The position numbers were made by a program, and so were the translations under genes. Under the pieces are notes generated by a model, which made no database searches, was not told the DNA's origin, and saw nothing but the letters and a program-made list of their open reading frames with translations. Below are positions 1 through 5,798 of a DNA stretch of 9,011 nt, piece by piece. Within the stretch, counting starts at the first letter, position 1. The number at the start of each line of letters is the position of its first letter. This DNA is from an uncultured Bacilli bacterium (GTDB taxonomy: Bacteria; Bacillota_I; Bacilli_A; RF39; UBA660), in NCBI GenBank assembly GCA_947598345.1, contig CANQFF010000041.1, positions 1-9,011 on the forward strand. Direction: 5' to 3'.

Positions 1-20
1 AAAAATAGAATAGAAATAGG

Positions 21-74
21 ACAAAATTACTAATTATTCATTTTAAAAAATGAGACAAAATCACTAATTAATCA
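21..74. repeat. Imperfect tandem direct repeat, 2 x 20 bp
   Basis: Two copies of a 20-base unit beginning ACAAAAT lie at 21-40 and 55-74, 34 bases apart from start to start. They match at 18 of 20 positions. They sit beyond the rpsI terminator in a stretch with no coding potential that I can see. They may be a tandem binding site or a chance product of the AT-rich sequence; no function can be assigned. Confidence 0.4.
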
Positions 75-102
75 CAAAGTTTAAATATATTTTGTATTGT
101 AT

Positions 103-135
103 GTTAAAAAACCATACAAATACTAGATTTGTATG
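103..135 (-). terminator. Rho-independent terminator of rplM-rpsI
   Basis: A perfect 9-bp stem (CATACAAAT at 113-121 with ATTTGTATG at 127-135) closes a 5-base loop. On the minus strand it is followed at once by GGTTTTTT, a typical uridine tract. It begins 21 bases after the rpsI stop codon, where the operon should end. A second copy of the descending arm with one base missing (94-103) could compete for the same pairing partner. Confidence 0.88.
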
Positions 136-156
136 ATTTATAAAAACTGTAAAATA

Positions 157-567
157 TTAACGCTTTGAGAATTGAGGTGCTCTACGAGCAGCTTTTAGAC
201 CAGGTTTTTTACGCTCTTTAACTCTAGGATCACGAGTAATAAATCCAGCTTTCTTTAATATTTTTCTATAGCTATCTTCATTATCTTCGTTTCCTTCATC
301 ATATTTAAGTAAAGCTCTAGTAATTCCAAGACGGATTGCACCAGTTTGACCACTAGCCCCACCACCAGATACTTTTACTTCTATATCAAATTTATTTTCG
401 TTATTAGTAGCTACTAAAGGTTGTTTTAAATCCATTACATAAGTTGCATATGGCATAAATTCATCAACATCTACACCATTAACAGTTATTTTTCCTGTAC
501 CAGCAGTCATTTTTACTTGAGCTACTGATGATTTTCTTCTTCCAGTTCCTATAAATACTTTTGCCAT
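157..567 (-). CDS. rpsI: 30S ribosomal protein S9
   Basis: S9 (uS9) is a component of the small ribosomal subunit whose basic C-terminal tail reaches the P-site tRNA. The 136-residue product is close to the usual bacterial length of about 130. It shows the family signatures GTGRRKSSVAQV near residues 7-18, the glycine-rich GGGASGQTGAIRLG near 68-81, the DPRVKERKKPGLKAARRAPQ segment and the terminal SKR. The ATG is preceded by AAGGAGG with 7-base spacing, and this site overlaps the rplM stop codon, so the two genes are 12 bases apart and very probably translationally coupled. It is second in the standard rplM-rpsI operon and is followed by an intrinsic terminator. Nothing is unusual. Confidence 0.98.
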   Translation of the reverse strand: MAKVFIGTGRRKSSVAQVKMTAGTGKITVNGVDVDEFMPYATYVMDLKQPLVATNNENKFDIEVKVSGGGASGQTGAIRLGITRALLKYDEGNEDNEDSYRKILKKAGFITRDPRVKERKKPGLKAARRAPQFSKR

Positions 568-579
568 TTAAAACCCTCC

Positions 580-1014
580 TTATTTAACTTTCATTTCTAC
601 TGGCTTTTGTGCCATATGAGGATGTTCACTACCCTCGTAAACAAATAATTTTTTAGCTACTTGACGACCTAATCTAGTATGAGGTATCATTCCTTTTACA
701 GCTCTTTCAACCATCTCAACTGGATATTTTTCTCTCATTTCTTTTGCAGTTCTTTCTCTTAATCCTCCAGTATAACCTGAATGATTGTAATAAATCTTAT
801 CATTCAATTTATTTCCTGTAAGATTAACTTTTGAAGCATTTATAACTATTACATAATCTCCACAATCGATATGTGGTGTGTAAGTTGGTTTATGCTTACC
901 GCGTAATACATCAGCTACTCTAGTTGCTAAACGACCTAAACTTACTCCTTCAGCATCAATAACATACCAATTACGCTCAACTGTCTCCTTTTTTTGCATA
1001 TAAGAATTTTTCAT
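580..1014 (-). CDS. rplM: 50S ribosomal protein L13
   Basis: L13 (uL13) is an early-assembly protein of the large ribosomal subunit. The 144-residue product has the normal length and family signatures: WYVIDAEGVSLGRLAT near residues 16-31, GKHKPTYTPHIDCGDYVIVINA near 39-60, NHSGYTGGLRE, AVKGMIPHTRLGR and LFVYEGSEHPHMAQKP. The ATG at 1012-1014 was chosen because MKNSYMxK fits the family N-terminus and because two purine-rich ribosome-binding sequences (AAAGGAG, AAAGGAAA) lie 7-20 bases upstream; M6 has no such site. It is the first gene of the rplM-rpsI operon, with a consensus promoter at 1092-1120 and a structured leader, so regulation by L13 binding its own leader is plausible. Confidence 0.98.
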   Translation of the reverse strand: MKNSYMQKKETVERNWYVIDAEGVSLGRLATRVADVLRGKHKPTYTPHIDCGDYVIVINASKVNLTGNKLNDKIYYNHSGYTGGLRERTAKEMREKYPVEMVERAVKGMIPHTRLGRQVAKKLFVYEGSEHPHMAQKPVEMKVK

Positions 1015-1086
1015 ATATATTTCCTTTCTCCTTTACATATAATAAGTTTTCCCAGGACTTACTAAATGTGGGATTAAATGTACCAA
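1015..1086 (-). ncRNA. Candidate L13 leader (autoregulatory 5'UTR pseudoknot)
   Basis: Seen in the minus-strand RNA: UAAGU (1061-1057) pairs with ACUUA (1047-1043) around the loop CCUGGGAAA. The UGGGA in that loop (1054-1050) can pair with UCCCA just upstream (1073-1069), giving an H-type pseudoknot directly before the rplM ribosome-binding site. Established: low-GC Gram-positive bacteria carry a compact L13 leader upstream of rplM-rpsI, thought to mediate feedback by L13. Position, size and fold agree; I matched it from memory of the family and the fold rather than by a covariance model. Confidence 0.68.
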
Positions 1087-1091
1087 CTAAA

Positions 1092-1120
1092 ATAATACTA
1101 AAAAATAATTAAAAAGTCAA
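1092..1120 (-). promoter_or_regulatory. Sigma-A-type promoter of rplM-rpsI
   Basis: On the minus strand TTGACT (1120-1115) and TATTAT (1097-1092) are separated by exactly 17 bases, close to the vegetative consensus. Transcription would start near 1085, giving a leader of about 70 bases. The -35 box lies inside the right half of the hairpin that ends the upstream operon. Confidence 0.85.
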
Positions 1121-1150
1121 TAAAAATATATTATTTTTACCAACTTTTTA
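1110..1150 (-). terminator. Intrinsic terminator of the thioredoxin operon
   Basis: A 41-base dyad: outer arms TAAAAAGT/ACTTTTTA (1110-1117 and 1143-1150), inner arms TAAAAAT/ATTTTTA (1121-1127 and 1133-1139) and a 5-base loop. The three bases between the arms form only G-U wobbles in the minus-strand RNA but mismatches in the plus-strand RNA, so the structure favours minus-strand transcripts. An ATTATTTTTT tract follows. It lies 19 bases after the stop codon of the gene ending at 1169. The stem is AT-only, so termination may be leaky. Confidence 0.62.
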
Positions 1151-1168
1151 TTACATATATAGCTAATT

Positions 1169-2365
1169 TTAATATATATAATATTTTATAGTACTATTGA
1201 ACTTTAATTCTGTATCCAAAGCAAGTGTTTTCAAGCCAGACATATCATCATAGTAATATATTTTATCATCAAATGAATAGTAAATATAATTATTATTATA
1301 ATAAATTAAATTAGTTGGAATTTTAGCAATGAATTTATAGTATTCTATATGCTTTTTATCAACTCTATATAAATCATATAAAGCCCCTTCTTTTTTTAGT
1401 AAATAATAATAATTATCACTTTCATATACATAGTCATAATCAGTAAATATATTATCTAAAGTACTGTAATCAAAATATATTTCTTTATTTGCTTTTATTT
1501 TACTCATAGATTCCCATTTTTTATTAGTATAATACCTAATATTTGAAGATGAAGATACAATATTAATTTTATTTTTAATAACATCTATTTCATATTGAAC
1601 TTCATTATCTTTATCATATAAATAAACTTTGTTATCTACAATTCCTTGTATATAAGAATCTAAAGAAATATTTTCTTTGGATTTTATTTGTTTTTTCTCA
1701 CCATTCAAAAGGTTTACTACATAAAAATAATTAAAGTCGTAATCATTTTCATAATCTGCAATTAAATAATAATGATCTACAAAAGTACTTATTTTATTGT
1801 TGTATATATCCTCATTGAATAGTTTAATCTCTTTTCCAGATACTATAAGACCTTTATATGTTGTTATAGCTAAAATATTATCAATACTATTATTTTCATA
1901 TATCTGTACTGTACCTAAATTAACAATTTTTGATGTATTATCAATAAAATTATCTTTGTTATATAACATTATTGAATTAACATAATTATCCAATTTGTCA
2001 TCCTCACCAATTATATCACTATAATTGTATAAAATATTATTTTTTTTACACACCATATCAGTAATAACTTCATTATTAACTATTGGTAATATACACTCGT
2101 ATGAATAATCATTATAATAGTAAATTTGATCTATAACCTTTCTTTTACTATTCAAATCTTTATATATATAAAATGGAAAAATACTACTAGATGTTTTAAT
2201 TTCTATATAATACTTTTCATTATTATATACTTCCTTTATATTAAAAATTTTATCATCATATACTAATTTATAACTTAAACTATTTATACTAAGTATAAAT
2301 CTTAAACCAAATATTAAAATAATTAAAAATATAAATAATACTATTAATTTTCCTTTTATATTCAT
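1169..2365 (-). CDS. Membrane-anchored Tyr/Asn-rich protein, propeller-like repeats
   Basis: I do not recognise the family. The product has about 398 residues. A single hydrophobic segment (about residues 6-26, rich in I, L and F) follows a short Lys-containing N-terminus, with no lipobox cysteine, so it is probably an N-terminally anchored protein with its body outside the membrane. The body is rich in Tyr, Asn, Asp and Ile. It repeats short beta-strand patterns such as DNKVYLYDKDNE, SDNYYYLLKKEG and YNNNYIYYSFDDKIYYYDD, which suggest a beta-propeller; this is inferred. Two cysteines about 17 residues apart (CILP and MVCKK) could form a disulfide, of interest beside two thioredoxin-like genes. 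Start: ATG at 2363-2365 has a GGTG-type site upstream; an in-frame GTG at 2369-2371 is the alternative. It is the last gene of the operon. Confidence 0.8.
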   Translation of the reverse strand: MNIKGKLIVLFIFLIILIFGLRFILSINSLSYKLVYDDKIFNIKEVYNNEKYYIEIKTSSSIFPFYIYKDLNSKRKVIDQIYYYNDYSYECILPIVNNEVITDMVCKKNNILYNYSDIIGEDDKLDNYVNSIMLYNKDNFIDNTSKIVNLGTVQIYENNSIDNILAITTYKGLIVSGKEIKLFNEDIYNNKISTFVDHYYLIADYENDYDFNYFYVVNLLNGEKKQIKSKENISLDSYIQGIVDNKVYLYDKDNEVQYEIDVIKNKINIVSSSSNIRYYTNKKWESMSKIKANKEIYFDYSTLDNIFTDYDYVYESDNYYYLLKKEGALYDLYRVDKKHIEYYKFIAKIPTNLIYYNNNYIYYSFDDKIYYYDDMSGLKTLALDTELKFNSTIKYYIY

Positions 2366-2385
2366 AATCACACACCATACAACAA

Positions 2386-2406
2386 AAGATAGATTTTATC
2401 TATCTT
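2386..2406 (-). terminator. Perfect hairpin between operon genes (attenuator-like)
   Basis: A 9-bp perfect stem, AAGATAGAT/ATCTATCTT, closes a 3-base loop. In minus-strand RNA it is followed by TTGTTGT, so the 3' side reads CUUUUGUUGU. It overlaps the last codons and the TAA stop of the PH-domain gene and lies about 20 bases before the next start codon. It may partially terminate transcription or stabilise the upstream mRNA. The U-run is broken by G, so it is not a strong terminator. Confidence 0.5.
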
Positions 2407-2839
2407 CAATATCCATTACATACTTTTTTTTCTCTTCCATCATGTATTCTGTTATACTAGTTTCAATATCATTCATAGCATATTTTGATATATGTGAAAG
2501 TATTAAAGTTTCTTTAACTGTATCAATATTTACCTTACCCCAAATTATACCAGTGTTTACGGTTAAATCATTAAACATATCAGGAGTTACAGCTAAATAT
2601 GTATATCCAAATAACAAACGCTTTTGTGCGAGTAAAATTCTTTTGTTAGTTAAAACTACAGCATAAGTGTTAAATATATCGAAAAAAGAATATGATTTTT
2701 GAGCTGGAAATGCATAAGTAACCATCTCACCTGGATTTAAATGTCTCTCAATTACTTTAGAATGCACTTTTAATCTCCAAGCAATAGTTGATGGATACTT
2801 CTTTTTAAATTGCTTTAATTGATTATAAACTTCATTCAC
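2396..2839 (-). CDS. Bacterial PH-domain protein
   Basis: The 147-residue product has no signal peptide or membrane segment and should be cytoplasmic. After a short basic helical N-terminus it shows the layout of small bacterial PH-like (YokE-type) domains: LNPGEMVTYAFPAQ near residues 35-48, AVVLTNKRILLAQKRLLFG near 60-78, a central strand region ending at WGKVNIDTVKE, and a C-terminal helix with a MEEKKKY tail. This assignment comes from recognising the LTNKRIL-type core. The ligand is unknown; such domains bind lipids or proteins at membranes. It starts at GTG with a strong AGAGGTGG site 4-5 bases upstream and no nearby ATG. It lies 11 bases from the preceding gene, whose stop precedes that site, so it is co-transcribed. 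Confidence 0.82.
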   Translation of the reverse strand: MNEVYNQLKQFKKKYPSTIAWRLKVHSKVIERHLNPGEMVTYAFPAQKSYSFFDIFNTYAVVLTNKRILLAQKRLLFGYTYLAVTPDMFNDLTVNTGIIWGKVNIDTVKETLILSHISKYAMNDIETSITEYMMEEKKKYVMDIEDR

Positions 2840-2850
2840 AATACCACCTC

Positions 2851-3960
2851 TTACTTTATTATACCATTTTCAATAAATTTTTCAACAAAATATTTTTCAT
2901 CCGAAGATCCAATAATATAATCTAATAATTTATTTGATTCTACAATTATAGTTATTGGAGTTGTAAATCCATCATCATAACCAAGATTTAAAAGATCTCT
3001 TTCAACATTTTTAGCTATATTATTTTCTAAATCAACTATATTTATATAGTAGACTTTAATATCATAATTAATAATAATCGTATTTAAAGTTGAAACCACT
3101 TCTTTACAATACTTGCAATCATCCTTACCTATTACTATAATATTCTTTTCATCATTTAATAACCTCTTAAATGCATTATATTCTATTCCAATTAAGTAAT
3201 TATCTATCTCATCGATAAAACCTTGTTTATAAAAATTATCAATATATGTATTTTTTCTATGTTTACCTCTTATACTACCGATAATTTTTTTATTCTTAAT
3301 CAAAATAACTATTTGATCTTCTACAGAACTTATTTGCAAAAGTGAATTTAATTTTTCATGTTGTGCATAACTAAGTAAATATGCATCTATTGATTTATAT
3401 GATATATCGTATCTATCACAAATTTGCTTTAATATTTTATTTTGAGAATCTATATCGTCACTATATTTATAAGGAATATATAATAAAGTTAAATCTGTAT
3501 TTAACAAATCTGGTATAGAAGTAAGTATATTATCTATATCCCCTATAACTTCTGGAATTATATTATATTTTTGAAAAAACTTATTTAAAGATTCTTCATC
3601 TTTATAATCTATAATAGCATCAATAATTTCTCCATCTTTAAATATTACTATAATATTAGATAAATATTTACTGTTGATTAAATTTTCTATTTTTGTTTTC
3701 TCAAACTGTGATAATTTTTCGCTATTTACATACATATACTCGATATCGTATTTATTTAATAATTTTATTGGATAATCAGAATAATTTTTATTATTTGATA
3801 TATATAATACTTTTGTATTGTCTGATATAAATTCTTTTATATCATTTATAATTTTATTGTCAGATGAAGCAATTAATAGAGCTATAAAAACTATAAAAAC
3901 TACTACAAATAAAATCACTAACCAAAATTTTTTCACAATATCAAAAGTATTCTTCTTCAT
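2851..3960 (-). CDS. Membrane-anchored triple thioredoxin-like protein, two domains degenerate
   Basis: The 369-residue product has a membrane anchor at about residues 12-32 and then three thioredoxin-like units on the outer face. The third (about 265-367) is intact: CKYC at 282-285 and the cis-proline context TTPITIIV, Pro335. The first (about 48-135) and second (about 155-250) keep the strand-helix layout (KVLYIS...EYMYVN...IIVIFKDGEIID; TLLYIP...QIVILIKNKKIIG) but have no CxxC. By alignment with the neighbouring protein, the first has Asn59/Asp62 for the cysteines and Asn102 for the cis-proline; the second has Ser167/Ile170 and Gln216. They are probably structural or substrate-binding domains. 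The third could be an oxidoreductase or reductase for extracytoplasmic thiols. The ATG follows AAGGGG closely; the gap to the previous gene is 9 bases. Confidence 0.85.
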   Translation of the reverse strand: MKKNTFDIVKKFWLVILFVVVFIVFIALLIASSDNKIINDIKEFISDNTKVLYISNNKNYSDYPIKLLNKYDIEYMYVNSEKLSQFEKTKIENLINSKYLSNIIVIFKDGEIIDAIIDYKDEESLNKFFQKYNIIPEVIGDIDNILTSIPDLLNTDLTLLYIPYKYSDDIDSQNKILKQICDRYDISYKSIDAYLLSYAQHEKLNSLLQISSVEDQIVILIKNKKIIGSIRGKHRKNTYIDNFYKQGFIDEIDNYLIGIEYNAFKRLLNDEKNIIVIGKDDCKYCKEVVSTLNTIIINYDIKVYYINIVDLENNIAKNVERDLLNLGYDDGFTTPITIIVESNKLLDYIIGSSDEKYFVEKFIENGIIK

Positions 3961-3969
3961 TTTTTCCCC

Positions 3970-4881
3970 TTATTCTGAAATTAAACCTATTTTTTTAAAT
4001 TCCCTAACTAATTGAGAAGTTGTTCTTTCACCAGATATATAATTTTTTACTTTTCCATTCTTAACAACCAAAATTAATGGTGTGCCATATGAACCGTCCT
4101 CTAAATATTTTGGATCGTTATATTCAATTTCATCCAAACTTTTAGAAAAACTAGAATAATCATCTTCTGATAATACATCAATATTAATATAATTAATTTT
4201 TAAATCGTATTTACCTGCAACACTATTTAAAGCTGGTTTTATAGCAATACAATGCGGACAATCTGTTTGTCCAAGTACAATAATATTCTGTCCTGAACTA
4301 TTTATTAAATCCTCATAATCATCATAATCAATGAATGTTAGGTATTGCTCATCAGAATAAACTGCATCTTCTGGTAACACCTTTGTAGCTTTTAAAAATT
4401 CAACATAATCAGTTCCAGATACATATCCTTCTAATTTATCTATAACTTTACCATCTTCTACAACAACAGTAATTGGAGTTGAATGCTTTTTAATTCCTAA
4501 TTTATCCATTATTTCATTTCTCTGCTTTAATGGCAATTTTGATGTATCTACATAATAGTAATCCATATCATAATCTTCTGAAATTAATTCTAACTCTGGC
4601 GTTAATAACGCACACCAACTACAAGATGTACTAGCATAATATATAACTGTTCTCTTATCGGAATTATAGTACTTCTTAAAATTATTCATTATTTCTTTTA
4701 CCTCTGGTTTCATAATAGCTCCAGATGTACTTAATCCATCATATGCAAATAAACATAAAAGTACGGCTGCAATTAAAGATAAAATTACAGTAAATATAAT
4801 TGTCTTCTTTTTTTCTTTAGACATACCTGAACCCTTTTTATTTTTTTGTATATTTTTCTCATCAATTGATTTTTTATTCAT
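3970..4881 (-). CDS. Membrane-anchored tandem thioredoxin-domain protein
   Basis: The 303-residue product has a Lys-rich cytoplasmic N-terminus, one membrane segment at about residues 27-47, and two complete thioredoxin-fold domains outside. Domain 1 (about 76-168) carries CSWC at 87-90 and the cis-proline STPITVV, Pro136. Domain 2 (about 197-301) carries CPHC at 208-211, the same dipeptide as DsbA, and the cis-proline GTPLILVV, Pro268. The expected role is thiol-disulfide exchange on exported proteins; whether it oxidises, reduces or isomerises cannot be read from sequence. ATG 4879-4881 has AAAGGTGG 9 bases upstream; Met20 lacks a comparable site. First gene of the operon, about 58 bases after the predicted transcription start. 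The two domains may relay electrons to each other or to the third-domain CKYC of the next gene product; this is inferred. Confidence 0.88.
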   Translation of the reverse strand: MNKKSIDEKNIQKNKKGSGMSKEKKKTIIFTVILSLIAAVLLCLFAYDGLSTSGAIMKPEVKEIMNNFKKYYNSDKRTVIYYASTSCSWCALLTPELELISEDYDMDYYYVDTSKLPLKQRNEIMDKLGIKKHSTPITVVVEDGKVIDKLEGYVSGTDYVEFLKATKVLPEDAVYSDEQYLTFIDYDDYEDLINSSGQNIIVLGQTDCPHCIAIKPALNSVAGKYDLKINYINIDVLSEDDYSSFSKSLDEIEYNDPKYLEDGSYGTPLILVVKNGKVKNYISGERTTSQLVREFKKIGLISE

Positions 4882-4945
4882 CTTAAAATACCACCTTTCA
4901 AATATATAAAGATAAATATAATCTGATTTACCTATAACAATAATT

Positions 4946-4974
4946 ATTATACATTAAAAACATATAATCGTCAA
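4946..4974 (-). promoter_or_regulatory. Strong sigma-A-type promoter of the thioredoxin operon
   Basis: On the minus strand TTGACG (4974-4969) and TATAAT (4951-4946) are separated by exactly 17 bases. This is five of six and six of six matches to consensus, the best promoter in the window. The start would be near 4939-4940, leaving a 5'UTR of about 58 bases with no clear hairpin. Its position 65 bases upstream of the first ATG makes the four genes from 4881 down to 1169 a likely single transcript. Confidence 0.85.
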
Positions 4975-5000
4975 TTAATTTCACTAATAAATACTAGAAA

Positions 5001-5681
5001 TTAATCCATTATTTCAAATATCTTTGAACATATATTTTTAACATTAAAATCTATAAATTCAACACTATCTAACATTATAGAATAAGCAGGTTTACCATAA
5101 GCAAAAAAGTAATCACTATATTTAACATTTAAATTATCCAAGTTCAAATCTATTATAAAAAATTTATTATTAACGAAGTCAATTCCTAATAATAAAGAAT
5201 AATTAGATTTTTCACCCTCACTTTTTATATGGAGATATTTATCATCTCTCAAATCGCATTGACCATTTTTCTTCCAATATCCTGTATAATCATTAGCTAA
5301 TTCTATAAAAGCTGTTTTGCCTTTATATTCTATAAAATAATCTGAGCTTGATTTTATTTTTGAAGACTTAAGTAATTTCCTAGTTCTATCCTCACCACTT
5401 AACCTTATATTTAAACCAACATCATTTAAAGTTTGAAGTAAGTAATCTTCAAAAACCCATGAACTAACTAAATCTTGTGCGTACTCCATACTTGTTCTTG
5501 AATCTCTATTATGCTTGCATGAAAGGAGATTACTATATGTTTCAGGGTATAATTCTTTAAGTTTTGCCTCGTTTGATTCCAGTATTAATATATTATCTTC
5601 ACTATAATTTAATTTGCGCGCTAAGTTTATAACTGATTCTCCAAAAAACTCCTCTAACTTCTCTTGTATATTTGACTTCAT
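5001..5681 (-). CDS. Probable type II restriction endonuclease (PD-(D/E)XK-like)
   Basis: The 226-residue soluble protein is divergently paired with an m5C methyltransferase, and the role of cognate endonuclease is inferred mainly from that. The sequence supports a nuclease core: Asp114 in SSSDYFIEYKG, 12 intervening residues, then Glu127 in FIELAND, resembling D-x(n)-ExK but with Ala129 where lysine is usual. Lys137/Lys138 or the LRDDKY segment (144-149) might supply the missing positive charge. Glu78 in WVFEDYLL may be the helical acidic residue common in this fold. The N-terminal 70 residues are helical and charged. I cannot assign a named family or a recognition sequence. Start: ATG with GGAGGA 5-6 bases upstream. 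No convincing terminator follows 5001, so transcripts could read on into the thioredoxin operon. Confidence 0.68.
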   Translation of the reverse strand: MKSNIQEKLEEFFGESVINLARKLNYSEDNILILESNEAKLKELYPETYSNLLSCKHNRDSRTSMEYAQDLVSSWVFEDYLLQTLNDVGLNIRLSGEDRTRKLLKSSKIKSSSDYFIEYKGKTAFIELANDYTGYWKKNGQCDLRDDKYLHIKSEGEKSNYSLLLGIDFVNNKFFIIDLNLDNLNVKYSDYFFAYGKPAYSIMLDSVEFIDFNVKNICSKIFEIMD

Positions 5682-5798
5682 AATATTCCTCCATACTTAT
5701 TTTAACATATTTTAAAATTTATTTACTACAAATATGTGCGAAAAATATTAATATATGTTATACTTATTATGATAATATATATACAGCTGGAGGTACTC
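5682..5798. promoter_or_regulatory. Divergent promoter region of the restriction-modification pair
   Basis: For the methyltransferase, an extended -10 (TG-T-TATACT, 5756-5764, plus strand) has no good -35 and would give a leader of about 27 bases. For the endonuclease, TG-T-TAAAAT (minus strand, 5707-5699) would place the start almost on its own ribosome-binding site, so its true promoter is uncertain. Two dyads could be operators: ATATTAATAT (5745-5754), just before the methyltransferase -10, and ATTAT-G-ATAAT (5766-5776), across its start. No separate controller (C) gene is present in the window. Confidence 0.45.

Noticed and set aside
1797..1985. Short plus-strand open frames at 1797-1985, 2442-2666 and 3818-4015
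   Set aside because: All are antisense shadows inside better-supported minus-strand genes, without start signals.
5736..5798. In-frame GTG extension of the methyltransferase by 21 residues
   Set aside because: The added residues are unlike the family, no ribosome-binding site precedes the GTG, and the extension covers the promoter; ATG 5799 has GGAGG at 5-base spacing.
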